DNA from: Cryomorphaceae bacterium
GTDB taxonomy: Bacteria > Bacteroidota > Bacteroidia > Flavobacteriales_D > Crocinitomicaceae
Assembly (NCBI GenBank): GCA_027490665.1
Contig: JAIXXP010000106.1
Location: forward strand, 1-62,519
DNA: 62,519 nucleotides
Direction: 5' to 3'
Shown here: one piece after another, positions 25,595 through 33,656 of the stretch
How positions within the stretch are numbered: position 1 is the first letter of the stretch
How the letters are laid out: every line of letters starts with the position of its first letter
Translations under genes and position numbers: made by a program
Notes under the pieces: model-generated
What the model was told of the DNA's origin: nothing
What the model saw: the letters and a program-made list of their open reading frames with translations, nothing else
Database searches by the model: none

Positions 25595-26133
25595 AATTGG
25601 GTACGTTTACCGGTGTGTTGTCTTTTGGTGATATCGATGCGCTCGTCTAGCGTTTCAACCAATTTGTCTTTGCCATAAATGAAGTTATCGCGCTCAAAAA
25701 ATGTAGGAACCAAACGATCCGTTAAAAAGATGGCTTCTTTCGGACACGCTTCTTCGCACAAACCGCAAAAAATACAGCGCAACATATTGATTTCATAGGT
25801 AGCTGCGTATTTTTCTTCGCGGTAAAGCTTTTCTTCGCCCCGCTCGCGTTCTGCTGCAGTCATGGTGATGGCTTCTGCTGGGCAAGCAACTGCACAAAGG
25901 CCACAAGCAGTACAGTTTTCTCGACCTTGTTCGTCGCGCTTGAGGACATGCTGACCGCGGTAAACTGGAGCAAACTCCCTTGTTTCTTCGGGATATTTAA
26001 TGGTTTTGCGCTTGCGGAACATGTGGCGCATAGTGGTAATCATGCCACTGATAATGGCAGGCAAGTAGGCTTTCTCCCATAAAGTCATGGGTTTATCAGA
26101 AACTACTTTTTTACGATTGGTAAGACTTTCCAT
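25591..26133 (-). CDS. nuoI: NADH-quinone oxidoreductase subunit I (two 4Fe-4S clusters)
   Basis: The 180-residue peripheral complex I subunit carries clusters N6a and N6b. Two CxxCxxCxxxCP motifs are seen: CTACGLCAVACPAEAI and CIFCGLCEEACPKEAI. It passes electrons toward NuoB. The gene lies 15 bp after nuoH and overlaps nuoJ by 4 bp. Confidence 0.96.
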   Translation of the reverse strand: MESLTNRKKVVSDKPMTLWEKAYLPAIISGMITTMRHMFRKRKTIKYPEETREFAPVYRGQHVLKRDEQGRENCTACGLCAVACPAEAITMTAAERERGEEKLYREEKYAATYEINMLRCIFCGLCEEACPKEAIFLTDRLVPTFFERDNFIYGKDKLVETLDERIDITKRQHTGKRTQL

Positions 26134-26148
26134 AATGAGAACTGAAAT

Positions 26149-27174
26149 TTAGAACCACCCGTTTTTAAAGGCGATGACCAAACCGGTGACTAATAAATTG
26201 ATGAGCGAAAGTGGAAGTAAGGATTTCCAACCTAAGTGCATGAGTTGGTCAAAGCGAAAGCGCGGGATAGTCCAGCGGATCCACATAATGACAAAAATGA
26301 AGAGGAAAATTTTGGTGGCAAAAGCAGCTATACCTAGGATGGCAAGGGTGTTGCCACTGAAGTGACTCATGCCTGGAAAGTTATAGCCTCCAAAGAATAA
26401 AATAGACATGATGGCAGAAGACACAAACATAGAGGTATATTCTGCAAATAAATACAAGCCTAGTTTCATGGAGCTATACTCGGTGTGGTAACCGCCAACA
26501 AGTTCGGACTCACATTCTGGTAAATCGAATGGAGCTCTGTTCAGCTCAGCTAATGCACAAATGAAGAAAATAAGAAAGGCAACGGGCTGGTAAACAATAT
26601 TCCAGACGCCACTTTGTTGGGCGACGATATCATTTAAACTCAGTGAACCTGACAACAAAACGATGGTGATCGCAGAAACGCCCATAGCTAGTTCGTAGGA
26701 AATCATTTGCGAACTTGCGCGAATGGCTCCGTAGAGGGAGTATTTGTTGTTAGACGCCCAGCCACCGATCATGATGCCGTAAACGCCAATGGAAATAACG
26801 CCAAAGACGTATAGGATACCAATGTTGATATCGGCAACTTGCAAAGTGATGTCGCGTCCGAAAAGGTGTAGTTTTGGGCCCCAGGGAATGACTGCGCTTG
26901 TAATGAGCGCCGTAAACATGGCGATGCCTGGGCCAATAATAAACAACCATTTGTCTGCTTTGGCAGGAATGAAGTCTTCTTTTAAGAACATCTTGACACC
27001 ATCGGCAATAGGTTGTAAAATACCGAACGGACCAGCGCGGTCTGGGCCAACGCGGTCTTGGATCCAAGCCGCCAATTTACGTTCAAAGTAGGTCATGTAG
27101 GCTGCAGCCCCGAGTGAAACAAGGAAGAGCAACAATACAAGTATTGATTTTTCTATGAGCAACGCGGTATCCAT
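26149..27174 (-). CDS. nuoH: NADH-quinone oxidoreductase subunit H
   Basis: The 341-residue membrane subunit forms the quinone-binding chamber of complex I. Conserved segments include YFERKLAAWIQDRVGPDRAG, LADGVKMFLKED-like (IADGVKMFLKEDFIP), ELNRAPFDLPECESELVGGY and MWIRWTIPRFRFDQLM. Length and motifs are complete. It shares one base with the end of nuoG. Confidence 0.97.
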   Translation of the reverse strand: MDTALLIEKSILVLLLFLVSLGAAAYMTYFERKLAAWIQDRVGPDRAGPFGILQPIADGVKMFLKEDFIPAKADKWLFIIGPGIAMFTALITSAVIPWGPKLHLFGRDITLQVADINIGILYVFGVISIGVYGIMIGGWASNNKYSLYGAIRASSQMISYELAMGVSAITIVLLSGSLSLNDIVAQQSGVWNIVYQPVAFLIFFICALAELNRAPFDLPECESELVGGYHTEYSSMKLGLYLFAEYTSMFVSSAIMSILFFGGYNFPGMSHFSGNTLAILGIAAFATKIFLFIFVIMWIRWTIPRFRFDQLMHLGWKSLLPLSLINLLVTGLVIAFKNGWF

Positions 27175-28136
27175 TAGCTAAGTAGTTTGGGATTGTTGTC
27201 GTTTTTGGTGGCGTATTTACCTTGAGAAATCACAGAATGACGGTCAATTTTGCGCGGGCCAATTAGGTTCCATTTGCTAGGATCTTTTTTGTCAAAGCGA
27301 CAGTCGTTGCAGATCCAGGCGGTTTTGTCTTCGATGGTTTCAACTTCGCCGTATTTGTCTTTGCGGGCCGTGACACGGAAGATTTCGTTACCGAACATCC
27401 AGACGACAGCTTTTCCGGAGCATTTGTCACAAGCACACTCTGCTTCGTAAGGCTTCAAGAACCATACACGAGACTTGAAACGGAAAGTTTTGTCGGTGAG
27501 TGCGCCAACCGGACAAACGTCGATCATGTTGCCCGAGAAGTCGTTGTCAATGGCGTTTTCGATATAGGTAGAGATTTCGGCGTGTTCACCGCGGTGTAAG
27601 ACACCATGAACGCGTTTTTCAGTGAGTTGATTGGCCACAGCCACACAACGATAGCACAAAATGCAACGGTTCATGTGCAACTTGATCTTGTTGCCGATGT
27701 CGATAGGGCTGAAAGTACGACGTTCTTCGCGGTAGCGCGTTTTGGCTGAACCGTGCTCGTAGCCGAGGTCTTGAAGGTGACACTCACCAGCTTGATCGCA
27801 AATTGGGCAATCGAGTGGGTGGTTCACTAACAAGAATTCTACAACACCACCACGGTTGGTATGTACGCGTTCAGAAGTTTTGTTCTTGACGATCATGCCG
27901 TCCATTACAGGTGTGGAGCATGAAGCCACCAATTTTGGCATAGGGCGTGGGTCTGCAGTAGAACCAGCAGCTACTTCAACCAAACAAGTACGGCATTTGC
28001 CGCCAGTACCCGGGAGTTTGCTGTAGTAGCACATGGCTGGAGGCACGAGGTCTCCGCCGGCCTGACGCGCAGCGTTGAGGATGGTAGTTCCTGGTGCTAC
28101 TTCAATTTCGACGTCGTCTATTGTTACTTTTATCAT
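27174..28136 (-). CDS. nuoG: Short NuoG: Fe-S subunit of complex I lacking the large C-terminal domain
   Basis: The protein has 320 residues from the ATG at 28136. The N-terminus has the NuoG 2Fe-2S domain (CYYSKLPGTGGKCRTC), the His/Cys ligand set HPLDCPICDQAGEC and the 4Fe-4S motif CILCYRC with a later CPVG. A last segment has CACDKCSG and WICNDC, resembling the start of the molybdopterin-type domain. The roughly 400-500 further residues of a full NuoG are absent, and nuoH follows at once, so this is not a frameshift within the window. Short NuoG forms occur in Bacteroidota. It carries electrons from NuoF to NuoI. Confidence 0.9.
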   Translation of the reverse strand: MIKVTIDDVEIEVAPGTTILNAARQAGGDLVPPAMCYYSKLPGTGGKCRTCLVEVAAGSTADPRPMPKLVASCSTPVMDGMIVKNKTSERVHTNRGGVVEFLLVNHPLDCPICDQAGECHLQDLGYEHGSAKTRYREERRTFSPIDIGNKIKLHMNRCILCYRCVAVANQLTEKRVHGVLHRGEHAEISTYIENAIDNDFSGNMIDVCPVGALTDKTFRFKSRVWFLKPYEAECACDKCSGKAVVWMFGNEIFRVTARKDKYGEVETIEDKTAWICNDCRFDKKDPSKWNLIGPRKIDRHSVISQGKYATKNDNNPKLLS

Positions 28137-28140
28137 AGGA

Positions 28141-29481
28141 CTAAGCTTCAAGCGGTGCTTGGATTAAACCATAATTTCTAGATTGTGCCTCTTGTGGAGA
28201 CTTCACGTGCCATTCGAATTCATCTCTGAAATGGCGAATAGCGGCGGCAACTGGCCATGCGGCAGCGTCACCTAATGGGCAAATGGTGTTGCCTTCAATT
28301 TTTTTGTTGATTTCTTCGAGTAGGCTGATGTCTTCTAGTGTACCTGTACCGTGTTCGAGACGGTAAAGTACTTTTTCCATCCAGCCGGTTCCTTCTCTAC
28401 ATGGCGAACATTGTCCGCAAGATTCATGCGCATAAAAACGAGCGAAATTCCAGGTATTGCGCACAATGCATTGGTCTTCGTCAAACACGATGAAACCTCC
28501 TGAACCAAGCATGGAGCCACTTGCGAATCCGCCATCGGCCAAACTTTCGTAGGTCATGAGGCGGTCGGTGCCGGCAGCTGTTTTGGTCACGAGGTAATGT
28601 GGTAAAATCGGAACAGAGGAACCACCTGGGATACAGGCTTTCAATTTTTTTCCATTTGCGATACCGCGGCAGTAGTCGTCGCCGTAGATGAATTCTTCTA
28701 CGGACAAACCGAGTTCGATCTCATAAACGCCCGGGCGAACAAGATTGCCACTGGCAGAAATCAATTTGGTACCTGTCGAACGTTCAATGCCAATTTTGGC
28801 ATAAGCGTCGCCACCTTCGTTCACAATTGGAACTACTGCAGCGATAGATTCTACGTTATTGACTACCGTCGGATTGCCCCACAATCCTTTTACAGCCGGA
28901 AAAGGCGGTTTCATGCGGGGGTTGCCGCGTTTACCTTCTAATGACTCGAGTAGGGCGGTTTCTTCGCCGCAAATATAGGCGCCTCCACCTGGAGTTACCA
29001 CGAGGTCGAGGTCGTAGCCTGAACCGAGGATGTTTTTACCGAGCATACCATTGGCATAGGCTTCAGCGATGGCTTTTTCAAGAATGCGCAAGACATACAT
29101 GAATTCGCCGCGAATGTAAATGTAAGAGCGGCGTGCTCCCAACGCATAGCTCGAGGTAATCATGCCTTCGATGAGCAGGTGCGGTAATTTTTCCATGAGG
29201 TAGCGGTCCTTGAACGTACCTGGTTCTGATTCGTCGGCATTGCAAACCAAATGGCGCTCAACACCTTCTGGCTTCGCCAAAAAAGACCATTTCATGCCGG
29301 TAGGGAAACCAGCGCCTCCGCGTCCGCGCAAGCCAGATTTTTTGACTTCCTCCACGACTTCATCAGGGCTCATGGTTTTGAGCGCTTTTTCTACGGATGC
29401 ATAACCGCCGTGTTTGCGGTATACATCGTAGGATGCAATTCCTTGGACATCTGCGTGTTCTATAAGTAGTTTTCTTGCCAT
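28141..29481 (-). CDS. nuoF: NADH-quinone oxidoreductase subunit F (NADH and FMN binding)
   Basis: The 446-residue subunit oxidises NADH. It shows the FMN/NADH-binding glycine-rich motif GRGGAGFPTGMKW, the second motif GAGAYICGEE-like (GGGAYICGEETALLESLEG), and the 4Fe-4S motif ESCGQCSPCREGT with a final C in NTICPLGD. Complete length. It lies 4 bp after nuoE and 4 bp before nuoG. Confidence 0.97.
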   Translation of the reverse strand: MARKLLIEHADVQGIASYDVYRKHGGYASVEKALKTMSPDEVVEEVKKSGLRGRGGAGFPTGMKWSFLAKPEGVERHLVCNADESEPGTFKDRYLMEKLPHLLIEGMITSSYALGARRSYIYIRGEFMYVLRILEKAIAEAYANGMLGKNILGSGYDLDLVVTPGGGAYICGEETALLESLEGKRGNPRMKPPFPAVKGLWGNPTVVNNVESIAAVVPIVNEGGDAYAKIGIERSTGTKLISASGNLVRPGVYEIELGLSVEEFIYGDDYCRGIANGKKLKACIPGGSSVPILPHYLVTKTAAGTDRLMTYESLADGGFASGSMLGSGGFIVFDEDQCIVRNTWNFARFYAHESCGQCSPCREGTGWMEKVLYRLEHGTGTLEDISLLEEINKKIEGNTICPLGDAAAWPVAAAIRHFRDEFEWHVKSPQEAQSRNYGLIQAPLEA

Positions 29482-29485
29482 TGGA

Positions 29486-30013
29486 TTAAGATTTTGAGGC
29501 CTCGCGCATGGCGTCGAGCATTTCGTTCACTTTTTCTTTGGTCAAACGTTCGTAAAAATGGTATTTACACATGAGCATTGGACCATAACCGCAGGCTCCC
29601 AAACATTCTACTGTTTTGAGGGTAAACATGCCGTCTTTGGTTGTTTCACCAACTTTGATATCGAGCTTTTGTTCGATGTATGTAATGAGGTCATCGGAAC
29701 CTACCAACTGGCAAGGTCCGGTACGACACACTTCAAGCACGTTTTTTCCGACAGGATCTAGGTGGAACATGGTGTAGAAAGTGGCAACTTCATACACTTC
29801 TATTGGCTCGATGTCGAGGATTTGAGCAACGCGATTCATGGCGCCAACACTGACCCAACCCAATTCGTCTTGGACTAAATGCAGCACGCTAAGGATGGCA
29901 CTTTTTTGTTTCCCTTCGGGGAAAAGACCGATGACGCGCTTCATTTCGGTCATGGTTGCTGCACTGAAATCTATCGGTGCTTCGTTGACAGCTTGTGGGT
30001 GATCTGCTTTCAT
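29486..30013 (-). CDS. nuoE: NADH-quinone oxidoreductase subunit E (2Fe-2S)
   Basis: The 175-residue thioredoxin-like subunit binds cluster N1a. The four ligands are in VCRTGPCQL and CLGACGYGPM. It partners NuoF in the NADH-oxidising module. The presence of nuoE, F and G shows that this complex uses NADH directly, unlike the 11-subunit forms that lack this module. It starts 1 bp after nuoD. Confidence 0.96.
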   Translation of the reverse strand: MKADHPQAVNEAPIDFSAATMTEMKRVIGLFPEGKQKSAILSVLHLVQDELGWVSVGAMNRVAQILDIEPIEVYEVATFYTMFHLDPVGKNVLEVCRTGPCQLVGSDDLITYIEQKLDIKVGETTKDGMFTLKTVECLGACGYGPMLMCKYHFYERLTKEKVNEMLDAMREASKS

Positions 30014-30014
30014 A

Positions 30015-31220
30015 TTAGGCGTCTAGTTCTCCGGCAATGACGTTGATGCTACTGAGTGTCAGAACGGCGTCTGAAATCGGTAGGCCTTTGATCATTTCTG
30101 GATATGCTTGGTAATAAATAAAACAAGGTCTTCTGAATTGAAGGCGATAAGGTGTGCGGCCACCATCAGAAATGAGGTAGTAGCCAAGTTCACCGTTTCC
30201 GCCTTCTACGGCATGGTATACTTCTCCGACAGGAAGTTCGGTTTCTCCCATGACAATTTTGAAATGGTAGATAAGCGCTTCCATGTTGTTGTATACATCG
30301 GCTTTTGGCGGAAGATAAAAGTCGGGAAGGTCCGCTTTGTAGTCGCCTTCTGGTAGGTTTTTGTATGCTTGCTCAATGATGCGCAAACTTTGGCGAATTT
30401 CTTCTTGGCGCACCATGAAACGATCGTAGGTATCGCCATTGACGCCAACAGGAATAATAAAATCGAAATCTTCGTAAGAAGAATAAGGGTTCATGGCACG
30501 CACGTCGTAGTCCACGCCAGCTGCACGCAAGTTAGGTCCTGAAAAAGAATAGGAGAGTGCGCGCTCTGCAGAAATAGGCCCAGCGCCTTTGGTGCGGTCC
30601 ATGAAAATGCGGTTGCGGGCAAGCATACTATCAAACTCTTCGAAAGCTTTCGGAAAAGTTTTTAAAAAAGATTGTAGTTTTTGATGAAAAACTGGCGTGA
30701 AATCGCGCTCAAAACCGCCAATGCGGCCCATATTGGTGGTGAGGCGGGCACCGCTCATTTCTTCGTAAAGCTCATAGATTTTTTCGCGCTCGGAGAACGG
30801 ATAAAAGAAAGAGGTGAGGGCACCTGCATCTACGCCAATAACTGAATTGCAAATAAGGTGATCAGCAATGCGGGCGAGTTCCATAATGATGACGCGCATG
30901 TATTGTACGCGTTTTGGAATGTCCACACCGATCAATTTTTCAACGGTCATTTCCCAACCGATGTTGTTGATGGGAGAAGAACAATAGTTGAGACGGTCGG
31001 TAATAGGTGTAATTTGGTTGTATGGACGGCGCTCTGCTAATTTCTCAAATGCGCGGTGGATGTAGCCAACGGTTTGCTCTGAGGAAATGATTTTTTCACC
31101 GTCTACTTTTAAGATATTTTGAAAAATACCGTGTGTAGAAGGGTGCGTCGGACCAAAGTTAATGGTTGCGACATTTGCTGGGTCTGCAGCCTGCAAAATA
31201 TCTTTTATTTCTTGGCTCAT
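30015..31220 (-). CDS. nuoD: NADH-quinone oxidoreductase subunit D
   Basis: The 401-residue 49-kDa-type subunit is related to [NiFe] hydrogenase large subunits and forms part of the quinone site. Seen are FGPTHPSTHGIFQ, EKLAERRPYNQITPITDRLNY (Tyr near the quinone), RIGGFERDF and a C-terminal SINVIAGELDA. NuoC and NuoD are separate genes here, not fused; nuoC ends 4 bp inside nuoD's start. Confidence 0.96.
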   Translation of the reverse strand: MSQEIKDILQAADPANVATINFGPTHPSTHGIFQNILKVDGEKIISSEQTVGYIHRAFEKLAERRPYNQITPITDRLNYCSSPINNIGWEMTVEKLIGVDIPKRVQYMRVIIMELARIADHLICNSVIGVDAGALTSFFYPFSEREKIYELYEEMSGARLTTNMGRIGGFERDFTPVFHQKLQSFLKTFPKAFEEFDSMLARNRIFMDRTKGAGPISAERALSYSFSGPNLRAAGVDYDVRAMNPYSSYEDFDFIIPVGVNGDTYDRFMVRQEEIRQSLRIIEQAYKNLPEGDYKADLPDFYLPPKADVYNNMEALIYHFKIVMGETELPVGEVYHAVEGGNGELGYYLISDGGRTPYRLQFRRPCFIYYQAYPEMIKGLPISDAVLTLSSINVIAGELDA

Positions 31221-31738
31221 AGTTCGTTGTTATTGCGTCCGAAAAATCTGTCGTCTTTGTCTTCGCGGGTAGCGTCTTCCAAAACGTATTCTTTGCGCAT
31301 TGGGAAGTAATCCATGTCGTCCATGTTGAGGATGCGGCGAAGATCTGGGTGCCCGTCGAAAATAATTCCAAAGAAATCATAGGTTTCGCGTTCCATCCAG
31401 TTGGCACCGGCGAAGAGGTCGGTGATAGTGGCAATGTGTAGGTTGTCTTTTGGAAGGTAACCTTTGATGCGCAAACGCAGGTTGTTTTTCCAAGAATGCA
31501 ATTGGTAAACAACAGCAAATTCACGGCCAACAGCCTCAGGGTAATGTACACCTGCAATGTTGGTCAGGTAGTTCACACTTAGATCTTGGTGTTGTTGTAG
31601 CCATGCAATGGCATCGTGGATACGATTTGGCGTCATTTCAATGTTGAGCATGCCAAATGCTTCTTCATGAGCCAAAACATCGGCGCCAAATGCAGCTTGA
31701 ACTGCCGTTAAATATTCTTGATTATTTTGCTTCTCCAT
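31217..31738 (-). CDS. nuoC: NADH-quinone oxidoreductase subunit C
   Basis: The 173-residue 30-kDa-type subunit bears the family signature ANWMERETYDFFGIIFDGHP followed by RRILNMDDMDYFPMRKEY. It supports NuoD in the connecting arm. It overlaps nuoB by 17 bp and nuoD by 4 bp, consistent with tight operon packing. Confidence 0.95.
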   Translation of the reverse strand: MEKQNNQEYLTAVQAAFGADVLAHEEAFGMLNIEMTPNRIHDAIAWLQQHQDLSVNYLTNIAGVHYPEAVGREFAVVYQLHSWKNNLRLRIKGYLPKDNLHIATITDLFAGANWMERETYDFFGIIFDGHPDLRRILNMDDMDYFPMRKEYVLEDATREDKDDRFFGRNNNEL

Positions 31739-32279
31739 GTTGATCGATCTCGATTTGGTAGGTACCTAACAAATGCTTGTATTCTTCCGAATAGCGTCTG
31801 CGGTTGGATTCTTTTTTAACCAATTCATGAATGTTCATGACGCCTTCGATGATTTGTTCTGGACGCGGTGGGCAGCCAGGCACATATACATCGACAGGTA
31901 TAATGCGGTCAATTCCTTGCAAAACGGAATAGGTATCGAAAATTCCGCCAGAACAAGCACAAGCACCTACAGACAAAACCCATTTAGGCTCGGCCATTTG
32001 TTCGTAAACTCTTTTGAGAACTGGGCCCAATTTTTTAGAAATGGTTCCGGCAACAATTAAGAGGTCTGCTTGGCGTGGTGTAAATGACATACGTTCCATA
32101 CCGAAGCGAGAGAGGTCGTAGGCACTACCCATGGTGGCCATGAATTCGATGCCACAACAAGAGGTTGCAAATGGCAAAGGCCAAACGGAGTTGGCACGTG
32201 CAAGCGCAATGGCTTTGTCTAGGTTGGTGAGCTGATAGCCCTCCCCATTGATTGTTTCGAGGTCTTCTATTTTTCCCAT
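31722..32279 (-). CDS. nuoB: NADH-quinone oxidoreductase subunit B (cluster N2)
   Basis: The 185-residue subunit holds the terminal 4Fe-4S cluster N2. Ligands are in the tandem cysteines TSCCGIEFM, in GACACSGGIF and in VPGCPPRPE. It hands electrons to quinone. The ATG at 32279 overlaps the end of nuoA by 13 bp. Confidence 0.97.
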   Translation of the reverse strand: MGKIEDLETINGEGYQLTNLDKAIALARANSVWPLPFATSCCGIEFMATMGSAYDLSRFGMERMSFTPRQADLLIVAGTISKKLGPVLKRVYEQMAEPKWVLSVGACACSGGIFDTYSVLQGIDRIIPVDVYVPGCPPRPEQIIEGVMNIHELVKKESNRRRYSEEYKHLLGTYQIEIDQHGEAK

Positions 32280-32638
32280 TCTAGTGCTCCTTTTTTATAG
32301 ATGTAGTAAAACCCGGTCAAGAAAAAACCGACAAACATAATAACAGCCAAAAGGCCTTCGAGTTTGAGTTCGTAGAAATTAACGGCGTATGGATAGAAGA
32401 AGATGACTTCAACATCAAACAATACAAACAAGATGGCCGTCATGAAATAGCGAATCGAAACTGGGAAACGCGCGTTTCCTTGTGCGTCAATACCACATTC
32501 AAAGTTGTCGTCTTTTTTGACTGAATTGATCCTTGGTGTAAGGATGTGCGTTACAAATAAGGTGAAAATTACAAAGCCTGCTGCGACGGCGATTTGCATC
32601 AACAGCGGTAGGTAATTGGCGCTTGAAGCTGTTTCCAT
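32267..32638 (-). CDS. nuoA: NADH-quinone oxidoreductase subunit A
   Basis: The 123-residue membrane subunit has three helices. The conserved features are the loop FECGIDAQGNARFPVSIRYF and the acidic helix FVLFDVEVIFFYPYA. It is the first gene of the leftward 14-gene nuo operon that extends to 20095. A 5-4-5 dyad (GTAAC, AATA, GTTAC) lies at 32656-32669, 18 bp upstream of the start. Confidence 0.96.
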   Translation of the reverse strand: METASSANYLPLLMQIAVAAGFVIFTLFVTHILTPRINSVKKDDNFECGIDAQGNARFPVSIRYFMTAILFVLFDVEVIFFYPYAVNFYELKLEGLLAVIMFVGFFLTGFYYIYKKGALEWEK

Positions 32639-32655
32639 TGGACTATTTTAAAAGT

Positions 32656-32669
32656 GTAACAATAGTTAC
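32656..32669. promoter_or_regulatory. Dyad upstream of nuoA (possible operator)
   Basis: GTAAC-AATA-GTTAC is a perfect inverted repeat between the nuoA start and the upstream terminator. It is in the right place for a regulator of the operon, but it is short and could be chance. No confident -7 box was found in the same interval. Confidence 0.25.
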
Positions 32670-32721
32670 TGAACTTGGTTTGTTTTGCGCCACAAATTTA
32701 CCTTTTAGTTTGGTTCTGACA

Positions 32722-32750
32722 TAAAAAAAGCCGAGAAAATATTCCCGGCT
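32722..32750 (-). terminator. Terminator of the 32773 gene
   Basis: Stem AGCCGAG (32729-32735) with CCCGGCT (32744-32750), one mismatch. Read leftward it is followed by seven T. It lies 22 bp past the stop of the leftward barrel gene and insulates the nuo operon from it. Confidence 0.8.
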
Positions 32751-32772
32751 CCTTATTTAGAATGCTTATGGA

Positions 32773-33621
32773 TTACTTAAATTTAAAACGCAAACCTATG
32801 TTTGAAAAATTACCCGCACTAAAGGTGGTGCCAAGGCCGGCAATTTGGTTCACGTTAAAGCCTGGTCTGAGCTCCATATAGAGGTGCATAGGTTTCCAAA
32901 AATCACGTTTCTTACCAATTTGAAAATCAACACCTAATGGTGCGTAAACACCTAGACCAAAACCGCCTTTGTTTTCAAAAACTTCTTGTTCGTGGTTTGT
33001 TCCTGAGCCCATAAAGATATCATTATACAACCCATAACCCATGCCATCGCCATAAGGAGATACGCGGTGGTGTACAGTTGTCGTGGCATTGTAGCTCAAA
33101 CCAAAATTAGCGCCGATACCCCCAAAGAAACTCCAGCGTTTGTCGGCATTATATCTAAAAAGTAAAGAGGCGTCGATGCGCAATTGTTCTTGCGCATAAT
33201 TGGCATTGTAGCTATGCGTACTGAAAGAATCTATAAAAAATTGTTCGCCAGATTGCGAGCTTGTCAGGGTGTCAATGCGAAAGGTTTCTGTATATGAACC
33301 TCCTACAGCCAGCGCATTGTTCTGACTCGTGTGCATGAGTCCTAAACGCAAAGTAGCATTGGGCATTTTTCCTAAACCTAAACCCACACTCAAAGACTGT
33401 GATTGCCCCGGTAAATTGAAATACATTTGAGGGTAAGTTTGGTAGGCGCTCAAATCTTGTTGTAAAATACTTGAGCCAGGCGCTAAGGTCTGGAAATCAC
33501 TTAAACTACCCTTTGTTTGACCAAAGAAAGCACCCGATTGCAAATAGATTTCGTTGATGCTGACTTGCGCTTGAGCTGTACCTAAACTGAGTAAAGCAAT
33601 ACTAAAAAGAATTTTTTTCAT
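32773..33621 (-). CDS. Outer-membrane beta-barrel protein
   Basis: The 282-residue protein has a signal peptide (MKKILFSIALLSLGTAQAQ) from the ATG at 33621; the longer frame from 33660 would bury it. The mature chain is rich in Gly, Tyr and Asn with alternating strands (LSVGLGLGKM, RLGLMHTSQNN, WSFFGGIGANFGLSY, YMELRPGFNVNQ) and ends IGLRFKFK, as outer-membrane barrels do. I recognise no specific family. A TAATTTCG -7-like box lies upstream on the same strand, so it is probably transcribed independently of the peptidase gene. Confidence 0.65.
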   Translation of the reverse strand: MKKILFSIALLSLGTAQAQVSINEIYLQSGAFFGQTKGSLSDFQTLAPGSSILQQDLSAYQTYPQMYFNLPGQSQSLSVGLGLGKMPNATLRLGLMHTSQNNALAVGGSYTETFRIDTLTSSQSGEQFFIDSFSTHSYNANYAQEQLRIDASLLFRYNADKRWSFFGGIGANFGLSYNATTTVHHRVSPYGDGMGYGLYNDIFMGSGTNHEQEVFENKGGFGLGVYAPLGVDFQIGKKRDFWKPMHLYMELRPGFNVNQIAGLGTTFSAGNFSNIGLRFKFK

Positions 33622-33656
33622 GTAAGTTTTTTTTGTTTTCGATAACGACGAAATTA

